Shown in pieces: positions 23,631 through 35,721 of a stretch of 64,000 bases of DNA. The notes under the pieces were generated by a model. It saw only the letters and a program-made list of their open reading frames with translations. It searched no databases and was not told the origin of the DNA. Every line of letters starts with the position of its first letter. Position 1 is the first letter of the stretch. Origin of the DNA: Combretum micranthum (Eukaryota > Streptophyta > Magnoliopsida > Myrtales > Combretaceae); contig JAMXBD010000823.1 of assembly GCA_024138025.1 (NCBI GenBank), forward strand, positions 62,001-126,000, read 5' to 3'. Position numbers and translations under genes: made by a program.

Positions 23631-26600
23631 TGAATCCACTATAATGTAATAGTTATGGTTAATGGTTCTATTGCAACTTCTCAAAGTCAACTAATTAAAT
23701 CCATAGAGTTTTCACCTCTCCTCCTCACTCTACCCAATATATAACAATTTATCTATAGAAATACAAGAAACCAGATTCTAATACATATAATGCAAAATAA
23801 ACAACGACTATTAATATGGCTTGTCATTTTGTTGTTAGTTTGGCATCTATTGGCTGCCTATTCTAACATGGCTGTTTAGGAAGAAATATATACTCATAAA
23901 TAGATTATACAAATCAGATGTGGATCAACTACAAATTAGATACTAGATAAAAAATAGATAATATATGCAAAACTTATATATGAAACTACAAGAAAACAAA
24001 TCCTAATACATATATAATGCAAAATAGGCAAAAACCACTAATTAATAGCCCAAATTTACCATAGTTGTCTATTTGCTGAAATAAAGATATAAATCAAACA
24101 AATCTTCTTCTTAACTTGAGTTTGCATAAGTTCATACACCTAATATGTGCTTTTCTTTCCAAAGACGTTTTGAAACCAAGTGTAGCAAGTTGCAAGTGTA
24201 TTTTTAAAACCATCTTAAAACTAGTTTGAAACTCTCTTATACTATTAATGCACAAGTTATAATAAGGGCGTAAAGAAGATTAGAACAAAGATTCATATTT
24301 TCAAGAATAATAGATGGATATAGGAATATTTAAATTGGGTAGCATGTAATACTTGTTACAATTTTTTTTGTCTTTGAGTAATGCGATTGTAATAAGACAC
24401 TAAAGTCAAGATGACCTCATCGGCCTTTACTTAATATGTCAATTTGTGGTAAGATAACTAAGAGTACACCTAAGATGTAAAGAGGATGAAGGAGATATGA
24501 ACACAGGGCACTTGGCATAGAGATTTATGCGTTGGAGATTTGTATTATAATATTTTAAATAATAAATTCTTATGCAATTATAGATCATAAGGAGATCTGT
24601 TTAGTTTAAATATAATGAAATAACCTTATAATAAAGAAAACTAAAAGGAAATCAAGATGATGGTAAAAGAGTCTTTTTCACCAAGACAAATAATCTAAAG
24701 AACCTAAACTAGCATGACATCACTCTCTGTCTCTCTCTCTCTAGAGAGTGTCATCCTCTCACACTTATAACACATTTTCCCATAACACAGTACTTTTCAC
24801 AAATTGAATTGCTAAGTACTTTTCTCCTTCGTTTTTCCCTAAAAAATATACATATAAGGAAAAAAAACTAAGGATGGATTCATTAAATTTTTATACTCAT
24901 AGCAATGTTTAGCAAAAAGAAATTATGAGTTCTCAGATGTACAATCTTGCCTTTAGTAAGTTAATGTTGTTTAAGAGAATGTTTGTGGGAATTCTTGATG
25001 GAAACGGATATTTTCATGACATAAGACTGAATCATGTTTGCAATAGTAGTTATTAAAGTAAGAGAGTATTCAAGAATTAAAAATTAAGAAAACTTATAAG
25101 TTTTTTATAGCGCTTGTGTAGTTTGGATTTGGTTGGAAAATCTTGTAGGGAACTTTTGCTTTTAAGTTTCTAATGAAGTATGGTTAATAATTGTGAGTAT
25201 ATGATGTAAGGGATTAATTTGTAGGTAAAGTGATGGAGGAAAATTTTGAAACTAATATTACTAAGCTAACACCAACCCTTAACACGGTTGTGTTCAAGTT
25301 ATGTTGAGCCTCTGATACCAACATAACCTCTAATAGAGGTTTGAGTTCATAACACAACCTCCTACACAGTCTTTTGATTAGGCTGTAATCAAGACATGAC
25401 TTCTTAGCATGATCATGTCCAGGTTGTGTATGATACAACTTCTTTCACACTAGTAATATTCTTTTCTAAAACTCATAAAACCTATTCACCTCCTTTCTTT
25501 AAGATTTACTTACACTTTAAGACCTTAAAATCAAAATATCGTCAAATTAAACACCAATTTCTTATTTAAATTAATATTTTATAATATAACATTTGAGCTA
25601 AGCATATAGATGTATCTTATACAAACTTTGAACTACCCTATAATTAAATTTGAGTGATTTACTCGAAAATTCAATAACAATGTAGTATAAGAATGACAAC
25701 AGCAAGAAACATGACTTAGATGTGAGTTTGGAAGCGTAAACAATTCTAAATGCTTTAGGTATATTGTAAATCAATTTTAGAGAATTTTAGATGTTTGAGT
25801 TCGAGATGGTAGTGTGTAAGGTATGCATACCTTATTTGTTACTTGTGCTTGTAAAATTATGAACTAATTAATTGTGTACTTAGCTATAAAATTTGTTTGG
25901 TGTATATGCTTGGTGTAGGTATAGAGTATTGGTAATGCTATCATGGTACCCAAATGATTTTTATGTGGTGTTATCCTGTATGGAGTTGCACTTGGATAAG
26001 ATTTAGTTGATCTAGGTGATATGGACTCATAGATTCATGAATGTTGGAATGTACTCAACATTCGTATATGTGTGGTGGGATGCTGAGTTATCCCTATATT
26101 GTTTGGTTGATATAAATTAAAGAATAATAAATTGTTGGTTGTTACTTTAGTTTAATGTTTGCATGTGAATGTGTTGATTCTTGATCACATGCATGTGGTT
26201 AAGATATATGTGAATATCACTCTAGTTTATTCCTTCTTTTTCAAGTTTTGATGATGATATCGTGGCTTTTGATTTTACTGGTTACAATGTTGTTGTGAGT
26301 ATGGGGAAGACGGTAGTGTAGATGTGATGTTTCAACAAACTATTGATTCAATTTATAGTTTATTTTATTGAGATTATAGGAACTTCAGCTTATTTTGTCT
26401 TAGTTTGCATGTGATCCTAATGATGGTTTTAGGGCATAGATCCTCGTTGTATTATATTTAGTTATTTATGTGTATTTAATATTTGGTTATATTGATAATA
26501 AGGAAATATCAGTTATGTACTTCAGTTGATAGATTTATATATAGAATATGTTTGTCCTTAGAGTTATGAATGATATTAATTGTGGTTTTCTAGTACTTTT

Positions 26601-26850
26601 TAACCTCACTGCATTCAAACTCATTATGACCATATGACGGGTTATAAATGATCCTAATTTTAGGGTGATAGATATAAAATATCTAGCATAATGAAGCTAC
26701 AACAATATCGAATATTGAACTATGATACATGTTAGTATTTTAATGTTATTTGAAGCATATTATTTATCTAATATGTTTATTAAGGATCAACATAAATAAG
26801 TGCATTAGAAGAATCATGAAGATCTAAAGCTGGTTGCGTTATTTATAATC
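23631..26850. other. AT-rich spacer
   Basis: No recognisable gene. A CT microsatellite lies at 24723-24745. At 25255-25440 inverted words GGTTGTGTT and AACACAACC recur, perhaps a remnant of a retroelement noncoding region. Nothing else is supported. Confidence 0.5.
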
Positions 26851-28557
26851 GAGTTTTAATTAAATTAATTCATATTATCTCTTTCCTATGATCTAGTCAA
26901 TGCTACGCAAGTGTACATATTATTGTAGTATAGGAATGAAATATACGGTCTTATTCCTTGGGATCCTCGACAACTACTATTACTCACCCTATTGAATATT
27001 ATCTAGTAAATTAATTCAAATCAGCAATCAAAATTTATCAACTAATTAATTATTAACTACAACTAAGTTCATTAAAGTGATAAACGAATTAAGATTATTC
27101 TAACAATACAACAACTTTCTTCGCCATTATATTAACATATATCATAACTTTATTATTTGTTGTATCCTTCTTAACTATGGGATTCCACCAATTAGATCGA
27201 TAACTCTCTCAAGTCTATTGAACCCTAATCCTAGCCTTGTCGAACTAGAATCTCTTTCTAGTTAACAGCCAACTAGAATTACTTTAGAAACATGACCCCA
27301 AAGAGTAATTTCAATTACATATGCAGAAGGTTTCACAACCCTATCTCTGGGCATTATAAGCAACCTCTCTCTATAGCCTTGATCTATTCCATAGGTAGAT
27401 TTCTTAATTGCATCCTGTGAAATTTGATTGAACCTAAGTTGTGCATTACCTAGAATCAGAATACATTAGTAATAGTAGAGATTAGAGAATTTTACAACAA
27501 TGAGCATTTAATTCCTACATGTACATGTTAACCATGGCTGCAAGTCCTAGCAACTACTGATGCATAATGTAAAGAAAACAACACATGACAATGAATGTAA
27601 AACTTAAGAAGAAAGAACAGGAAAACAACCCTTAATCAATGATTCAACTCCATATTTAATACAATATTCCTTCAATATGCTTGTACAATGCACTCTATTG
27701 CACAAGGGAACAAATTTCTAGGGAGTACCAAAAACGATAAAAAAAATGTATTTTCTTCTTAAAATTAATTTTTAACTCCCTTCCTCATAATATTTCACCA
27801 AAGTACTTATATCTCTTCTCCATTAGGTATGTCTGATAGGTGAAGATACATTCAATTGGCTTTCATCTCTCTTTAAAAAGGTGTTAAAATCCGAAATGGT
27901 GCAAAAATATGCCACAAATAACCGCTGTCATGGCCGTACACAGCCCATTATCTTCTCAGAAACAATTATTCAAAGAAGATCATGGGCCGTAATTGAATCT
28001 TCATAAGCTTTCACAAATTAGTCCCCCCTATGGTCACGACCCGATAGAAGCCGTGATCTTCTTTATGCTCTAAAAAGTCTTCATGGATAACTGCTGTTTG
28101 ACTCACTTATGATAAGTGAATGGGGATCACCACCTGGATAACGACCGTGATACAGCCGTTATTTCCACTATGACCTTCTCATCTCTAGCAAATAACGGTC
28201 GTTTTTACTCTTGATTCTAAGATCGAAGAAGATCATTGTCTTCATAATGAGTGTATGTGAGCCCATGATCTTCTCTATAGTAAAATTTCTCATCGTTTCT
28301 TCATTGTCACGAATGTAATCTCCTCTTTATATAAGTCCAAAGAGATCACCGTCCCTCTCACGGGCTTGATCATACCTGGTTGATATGTTTCAAATCTAAT
28401 CTTGTCCAATTTGATCCAAAGGTTTATGTTTCTTCTTTTTTAGACCTAAAACGAATATATTTTCTAATTAAGTATCAATTCTCTTAAATAAATCATGAAT
28501 CAAAGCATAATCAACCATAAATAAATTCGAAATGAGTATGGTAAATTAGCCTTATCA

Positions 28558-28575
28558 AACTTCCCCACACTTAAG
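28558..28575 (-). other. Polypurine tract of the Tat/Athila-like element
   Basis: Minus strand CTTAAGTGTGGGGAAGTT immediately precedes TGATAAGG. It would prime plus-strand synthesis and marks the start of the 3' LTR at 28557. Confidence 0.65.
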
Positions 28576-30032
28576 CTTTGCTTGTTATCAAACAAACCAG
28601 CTGATAAATGATAAAAGAAAATAAAAACTTGGAATACCAAAACTATTCATGTTGATGCATTCTTCTATGATAGATACAAATTAATGTATCTCTCAGTTTA
28701 ATGTAAAAATTTCCATTAATTGACCTTATACTTTAATGTACTATTATCCTATTCTACTTGTGTGATATGTCCTTCCATTAAATTGTTAGAATTTCAAAGT
28801 TAATCTAAATAATCTAGTCTTTACCTTCATCATTTAAATAGGGATTCACATATAATAAACCAGATACAAGATCTTCAAGTAATAGAGAATTAGCCAATCC
28901 CATTTCCTTAACATGAAGGCATAGAAAATCATCAATCATCTAAATCCTAATTCAGTTCAAGTGTCAATCCATACACCCTTAGCCCCTTCTACACTATGAA
29001 TATATTTAAACGTCTAGTTTTCAGTGAATCTTGCAACCCATGTAGCAAGCTTTTAGTTGATAATCCTGGATTTGTCACCTAAGTTAATAGATGTTATTCC
29101 CTTTTCAGGGCATCCCGTGGGCCTAATTACTCAGGATACAAGACTCTCTAAACAATAACAATTTTGATAAGTATATTTCCCCAGTCGGTCGATACCAAGT
29201 GAGACAAACCTTAAGTAACCAAGTTTTAAAGGGACCCCATCAAACCCACACTTATTTAAGTCTTCTCTATTTCTTTGTTTCTTTTTTTTTTTTCTTTAAA
29301 AACGGATAAAGGAGCTTATAATTTAATAAGTTCAGTTGTCATGAAACTAATTAAACTTTCAAGATTATTGAACAAAGAACTATGCAACAAGATAAATTTA
29401 TGGGATTAGCTAACTAGCTCCTACTTCAAACCTTATGCTAATCTAACACATGAATTCTTAGTTAAATGACAACTAAGATTACACCATTTAGATTCTACCA
29501 TGCAATTCTAACATAATAATGAAAGTACAAAAACAAGTAACAAAATTGGACAACTGTAAAAAATAGCTACTTAATTACTTAATATGAGAGATACCAATAA
29601 AAACTTTCAAAAATTTTGCATCAACTGAGAGTTTTTTAAAGCATGTTTAACTGATGAAGAATTTTGATGATAGGGCATCATAACCATACTTCGCATACAA
29701 ACTCCCTTCCTACACTTCAAATAGATATTGTCCCCAGTGTCATAAAACATATACAATAGGGGAAAAGGAATAAAAAAAAAAGATAAAATCAAGAAAAGAA
29801 AACTAAATATTGTTTTTTTGAAGTTAGAATATCATAGCCTTCACATTAACATTCAAGTTTCCTTTTTGCTTTCCCATTGTTCATCCATGAACTATCACCA
29901 AATCAAAGAAAAATAAAGAAAAAGGAAAGATAACATAATAAAAATAAATATAAAACTGGAAGTCTCTTTACATAAACTTGATTACATAAGCTCTTATGAA
30001 AAAAAAAGTCTAAAAAGTAAAAATGCAGGATT

Positions 30033-30241
30033 CAATTATATGGATTCCCGTCACTATTGCTATCCTCCTCATCATTGGCAACTACTCGTTATCCTTTCTT
30101 GTCTTCCTTGTCAGCATCATCATCACCCTTCTCACCAGCATCATCATCACTAGATGCATCCTTGTCCTACTCTCCATCTTCATCATCTAATGCGGTAGAT
30201 CCAGATCCCAAGCTACCACTTTCTTCCTCTGATCCAGAATG
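30033..30241 (-). pseudogene. Acidic C-terminal tail of a gypsy ORF
   Basis: On the minus strand the frame reads H-S-G-S-E-E-E-S-G-S-L-G-S-G-S, then stretches rich in D/E (D-D-E-D-G-E, S-S-D-D-D-A-G-E-K, E-D-S-N-S-D-G) and a final stop. Two in-frame stops interrupt it. Such acidic tails close the ORFs of many plant gypsy elements. The plus-strand Ser/Pro-rich ORF in the same place is its shadow. Confidence 0.4.
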
Positions 30242-30250
30242 ACCATATGC

Positions 30251-30673
30251 ATTCTTTTTCAGGTGTTCATGATTTTGACTTCGATGCTTATGCATGTCTC
30301 AGGTATGGGATGGATCAATATGAGCTAATTGACAAGCGGAGTGGCTAAAAACATGGGATTATGTGTTCTTCTTGAATAAAAGTTATAGTTATCTTTTTAA
30401 ACTTGTATTCTCTTTTGAGGGCTTAGTTTATGCTCATGGTTGTAAAAGCTTTTATCTGATGCCTTGTATTGATTTTTACCTACCTTTGGTACTTTGTTAT
30501 TTTTTTGTTACTTAATCGGATGTTTTCAAAATCTAATTATAAGATTTCAAAATCTAAAATTGATTAGCAAACGATCATAATAAACAAATAGTTTAGGGTA
30601 TCCTTAGTGTATAACACCTAAGTATTATACATGGTAGAACTGAACACGTCTTAACCCTATTCGGGGCGTGACA
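30251..30673 (+). repeat. Truncated chromovirus LTR, 3' end
   Basis: Direct repeat of 59.34-59.76 kb with roughly 90% identity by eye. It ends CGGGGCGTGACA, the terminus of Tekay-type chromovirus LTRs, and is followed by a decayed primer site. Its 5' part is missing at the junction with the Tat/Athila-like fragment. Confidence 0.7.
30263..30348 (+). other. LTR-embedded short coding segment, copy 2
   Basis: Follows CTTTTTCAG (splice-acceptor-like) and reads 27 codons to a TAA. Core: F-D-A-Y-A-C-L-R-Y-G-M-D-Q-Y-E-L-I-D-K. Compared with 59351-59436, several differences fall at third codon positions. Confidence 0.45.
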
Positions 30674-32619
30674 GTTTTAAATGCTATCAGAGTAAACGTT
30701 TATCCCGATCATTTGCTAAAACATAATAAATAGGATACGTCTTAGATACAGTGAAATGAGTGTCTAGGAATCTTGGATTATGACTTGAATGTTTGCATTT
30801 TTTCTTGTAATGATGGATATTTACTAAAGACTAAATCGAATTTGGTTTATTATATTCAAGTTAATCTACTTGATCGAAGTTTACCCTTCGTTGATATTTA
30901 AACATAGACTTAACCAACATAATGTGTGATTTTTACTATGTGTATTATCTTTTTGCCTCGTAACTATATTATTTTGTAGTTTACTTGTAAATTGACTTAA
31001 TCCAAAACTTGACTAAGTTAAGTAGTCGCGCAAATAACTGAGAAAACACCATTATTTCCTTAATCAAATTACATGATTGTTTCTTGATGGTATTGCTTGT
31101 AAATTGACCTAACTTAAACTTGGCTAAATTAAATGGATGCACAAGTAACTTAGACAAACTCTAGGACCTACCCCCTTCTATCATCTAAATTTGGAAATTC
31201 TTGATTGATGTGTGATGTTTACTTATGTGCCTTGCTTTTGATAATTTAGAATAATAATAAGAACTCCCACTTAATCTTAAATTTGAAATATGTTAACTAT
31301 ATAAAATCCAAACTAAAATGAAGATAATACTAGAAATTTCACTAGTTAGCTTTGGCATCTCTAAGTCAATTAACACTTTTTGTGTGTTACAAAATCGAAT
31401 GCACCATAAAAATAGAAATTTTAAATCAAATACCAAACTATCATCTAGAATACCCCAAATTTGAATATAAGTGGAGTTCATGCATAGTAATACAATAGGA
31501 TAACCGAAAGGTATCTTAAACGTACAAAAAATGAAAGTAACAACGAGCAAGTGCCTAAATTTATGCTTCAACAAAATAGGAGCCATCCTTCTTAATTCCG
31601 AATAGAGAATAGATATCTATCAATATTACTGATGCCATAAATACAATGACGACACCATTAAAAATCATAGCAATACCATGAAATGACTCAAATATTTACT
31701 CAAATTGACAAGATGTGTTCATCTTGCTACACTACAAGGTGAGGGAAATCTAAAACGAACTCATCTCCTATATACGTATCAATAAAATCAAATTCAAATT
31801 GTGATGTATTAAAAAAAAAATCTAATGATCGATTACAAAACAAGTTATGAAAATTGACACCACTTCATTAAAGTTCTAAAAGAAGGCGTGAGTTACGAAA
31901 TTAATGGTAACCATAATTGAAGGAGTATGAAATGATATGTTTGATATGCATGTTGGCATACATATGCATATAGGATGGAATGTCAAATCTATGACCTTTA
32001 TTGTGTTGTCATGTCCTGTTAGTTAATGTCTTGTGGTAGTATGTCATCTTAAGTCGAGTCAAATCGAATCATCAGTTATTTTTGTCAAGTTCAAGTTCTA
32101 ACAAGTGGAGTAATGGAAGGTTTGGAATCGCCAGAATAACTCCTATTGTTATATATTTGCTAAAGTGTATGAAATATCAATTATATGGAAATTAAGGAAT
32201 GTTTGAAGCCTACCCATGAAAAGGTAAAGAAATAAATGCTAAATGAATAGTGAATAAATGAGATAAATAGTTGCTTATAAATGAATGATAATAAAGCTAA
32301 ACAATACTAAAATCTTAACATGCTCCACGATAATGAAAATGGGGAGAAATATCAAACAAATATGTTAATCAAAGGGACTAAAACAATGTGACTATGTATG
32401 CTTATAGATAAAATTGATGCATGCAAATGACTACCATAATAGTATAATTTTCATTACGAATGAAATGTAGCAACTAGACTTAATCCAAAAATCACTAGAG
32501 TAGAGCAACAAAAGATGCAATAAACACATGACAAAATACTCATGACTATTAAAAAAAATTAAAACCCGATGTGAAATGTTAACCACCTACAAGTAATTAG
32601 GTAAGTTTCGACGACGAAT
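30674..32619 (+). mobile_element. Decayed interior of a chromovirus element
   Basis: Starts with a PBS-like GCTATCAGAG (30683-30692, usual TGGTATCAGAGC) and continues with noncoding text. No gag, RT or integrase motif can be read in any frame, so the coding region appears deleted or highly decayed. The minus-strand 97-aa frame at 31293-31586 shows no family motif. Confidence 0.45.
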
Positions 32620-32637
32620 CTTTTAAGGGGGGAAGGA
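32620..32637 (+). other. Polypurine tract of a chromovirus-type element
   Basis: TTCGACGACGAATC (32607-32620) then TTTTAAGGGGGGAAGGA and TGAAATATC. This is the usual chromovirus 3' arrangement (GGGGACGAAATTC...AAGGGGGGAGGATG). The LTR would start at TG 32638. Confidence 0.75.
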
Positions 32638-34253
32638 TGAAATATCATAAATTTCAATAGGTTAATTAAAAATATGTGCATTACATCATATAATATGGGA
32701 AATTTTGAACCAAATTAAAACTTAAGTTGGAAATTTGAGCTAGATAATTTAACTAAGTAAATTATATAATATGCTTATGTGAATTAGCAATTTTAAGCTG
32801 ATAATTAACTTCAAATGAAAATAGAGATTAAACCACATTAATTTTATATTTCATCATATCAAATAAATTAAACCAAACCTAAATACTAACTTAGCCATCT
32901 ACCTATATTACAATCTCCCAATTTTCCCATCTTTCTCAATTTCAACAATTCTCTGGAAATTCAATACCTAAATTTTAATCAAATATCTATCTAACCACCT
33001 AATTAACTAAATTTATTTCACCATCTTCAAATTTTCTAAATTAAAATTCCTAAATTAATCTATTTATTTCCTAAGTCCATTTAACATCTAATTACATCTT
33101 AAAGCTCTAATCAAATTGCTAATCCAACTCACCATCATATTAGCTCTAAGCCCTCATAAAAATCTTCTAGAACCTAGATATCACTATTTTATCTATTTCA
33201 ATTTTCAACGGAAATTTTTTATATTAACATTACCCATTTACCAACTCAAATAGCTCTAGAACCTTCCTAATATTGCCAACAAATGTCCTTATTTTTGTCA
33301 TATCCTCTTCTTACAAAATAAAACCCTAATTCCTACCCTAAGTGACACTAACAAGCCTCCAAAAACCAGCAGAAAATTCATTCATATTTTCGCCCACAAT
33401 CAACTTCAAAACAAACCCTAAAACACTACAAAATCATTTCACTTGTCAAAATCCCAACAAATACTAAGTCTTCTACATTTTATATCTTTTTTAAGCTATC
33501 TAAAACTCCCATTAATCTATATTTTTCTCTTTGAAATTAGGTGTTATCAAGAGGGATTTTGGTTTAGAGGCAAAAAGAGCTTCATCAAATTCCTAGTAAT
33601 AGGGTAGTGAATGTTCTAAGCTTGTTTTACTACTACAAGTAAGTTATTTAATTAAATAGTATGATTAGTGAAACGTATTAGTAAATAATATTTTGTAATA
33701 CTAAACATACAGAATACGAAATATATGATTTATGTGACATATCATGTGTTACTTGGTTTGATGAAAATGTGTTGATATTGACATTGTTTATATATTTTTT
33801 AGTGGATTTATGGTGTAAATATGGTTAAAATTGAATAGCATGTTATGTAATCTGTTTTGATGTGTTCTATATGATTTTGTAATGATTTTTCATGATGAAA
33901 ATTGAATAAAAATAATAACATATTTGCTATTAAACAAAATTATTTTCATGTAAAATTTATGGAAATTATAGTATATCATCTTAGGATATAAACTGGAAGG
34001 TTTCATAATTTTTCATATTTATTTACTATTTTTAAAGGCCTAATAGTCGTATTTATTGAGAAAAATAAAATGTCAAATGTACTTATTTTTTAAAGAAATT
34101 TTAGGAAATGATGTTCAATAAGTGTATATATGATCTAGAAATTTTTAGAATTTTTTAAGGTCATTTACTATATTTTTTAGATTTTTATTTTTTGGATATA
34201 CTGTGCAAAACGCTGTTTCATCCGAACTTCTTACGTAGGCTAAACCGGTCAGT
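32638..34253 (+). repeat. Gypsy 3' LTR, first part, interrupted by the CACTA element
   Basis: Begins TGAAATATCATAAATTTC after the polypurine tract. Its text near 34195-34253 (TTTCATCCGAACTTCTTACG) continues on the far side of the CACTA element at 53705. Its start does not mirror the GGGGCGTGACA end at 30673, so the two may belong to different families. The LTR's own end past 53.7 kb is not resolved. Confidence 0.6.
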
Positions 34254-34268
34254 CACTACAAGAATTTT
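34254..34268 (+). repeat. Left terminal inverted repeat of the CACTA element
   Basis: CACTACAAGAATTTT, matched by the reverse complement at 53690-53704. Beyond 15 bases the ends diverge but keep the AACGTGG words. Confidence 0.95.
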
Positions 34269-34269
34269 G

Positions 34270-34980
34270 AGGTTTAGCCACGTTAAATTACCTTTGCGAA
34301 TTGATAAAAAAACGTGGCAAAATCAATTTTGCAACGTTTAATAAATGTGGCTAATAAACGTAGCCCAAGCTGTGTTACCGATTGATTTGGCCACGTTTAA
34401 AAATTAAACATGGCGAAGATAATTTAGCGCTAAAATTACATAATGAAAGGCAACATAAAAACGTGACCATAAGTTATATGATAGGCGACTTTTGTTGTGT
34501 GGCCAATATGCAAATTTTATTCCCGCCTTTTATAGTTGGGATTATTATGAAATGAATTTGGTGACATTAAGTAAGAAAACGTCGCCAAGGTAATTTTCGC
34601 ACTAAATTATGTTCGCCATGTTTAATTTTTTAACGTGGCCATAAGTTATATGATAGGCGACTTTTGTTGTGTGGCCAATATGCAAAATTTGTTCCCGCGT
34701 TACTTATTTTGGGATTGTTTTGAAATGGATTTGGTGACATGTAGTAAGAAAACGTCGCCAAGGTAATTTAACGTATAAATTGTACTATAAAACGTGGCAT
34801 TGAAACGTGGCCATATGTGACATGATAGGCCACATTTTTTGTGTGGCTAATATACAAACGTTTTTATGCATGGAATTGTTGTTATGTTGATTTTGCGACG
34901 TCAAATAAGAAAATGTGGTCAATGTAATTTAGCGCAAGAATTCCATTATGAAACGTGGCATATTATTTGTGTAGCTAATA
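34270..34980. repeat. Left subterminal repeats of the CACTA element
   Basis: AACGTGGC/GCCACGTT and variants occur more than ten times. From 34460 the sequence is organised in 172-bp tandem units starting AACGTGRCCATA at 34460, 34632 and 34804, with a further partial unit from 34952. Each unit carries GATAGGCGAC or GATAGGCCAC and TGTGTGGC downstream. These repeats would serve as binding sites for the element's regulatory protein. Confidence 0.88.
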
Positions 34981-35068
34981 TACACTTGAACATTATACAT
35001 ACCTATTATTTTAAACTTCGCTAATATTGTTCTTGGCTTTTTCATGGATGATTGTAGATTACACTTGA

Positions 35069-35512
35069 GATGAGTGTAATAACTATTTATGTAGAAACTT
35101 ATTGAACCTGTTTAGCAAAATACATAAGTGGTGTTTAAAGACACCTTTTCCTGTAAATATACCTGTGTAATGTGTATAACCCTATTGCGATAAACAAACA
35201 TAAACTTTTTCAACATACATCAGTCAATTTGCACACTTGTTCAAAGTGGAACCAAAATGCTCATATGATATAATAAGTTCAAACATGAATTTGTGATGAG
35301 TATAATAACTATTTATGTAGAAGCTCATTGCACCTGTTTAGCAAAATACATAAGTGGTGTTTAAAGACACCTTTTCCTGTAAATATACCTGTGTAATGTG
35401 TATAACCCTATTACGATAAACAAACATAAACTTTTCCAACATACATCAATCACTTTGCACACTTGTGCAAAGTGGAACCAAAATACTCATATAATAAGTT
35501 CAAACATCAAGC
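35069..35512. repeat. Two-copy 226-bp tandem duplication in the CACTA element
   Basis: Copies begin GATGAGTGTAATAAC (35069) and GATGAGTATAATAAC (35295) and run nearly identical through ACACCTTTTCCTGTAAATA to GTTCAAACAT. It lies downstream of the second gene's stop, outside the coding exons, and may serve as its 3' UTR or be neutral. Confidence 0.9.
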
Positions 35513-35721
35513 AAGACAAAAGATTCTTGAGAGTTAGTTTAGACATGTACAAAAACATAATCATATTCAATTAGAGGTATATTTCAAAAAAATGGTTAGA
35601 AAACCCCTACCCACCTCCTCAAAACAAACCTACACATAAGTTGTTAAAAGCGTCAATTCAAACATGCTAAAAGAGATGATCATATTCCATCATAGGAATT
35701 TCCAAAAAATTCCTATCTATC

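Larger units (their letters stand above)
26851..30250 (-). mobile_element. 3' part of a Tat/Athila-like gypsy element
   Basis: On the minus strand an acidic ORF tail (30241-30033) is followed by a noncoding region, the tract CTTAAGTGTGGGGAAGTT and then TGATAAGG. This is the familiar polypurine tract and LTR start of plant Tat/Athila-type elements (usually AGTGTGGGGGAGTTTGATAA). The LTR would start at 28557 and run down to roughly 26.9 kb; its end is not resolved. The 5' part of the element is missing: it abuts a chromovirus LTR at about 30250. The class is inferred from the PPT and layout. Confidence 0.6.

Noticed and set aside
30057..30242. Plus-strand Ser/Pro-rich 61-aa frame
   Set aside because: It is the shadow of the acidic minus-strand tail (GAT/GAA codons read as ATC/TTC on the other strand).
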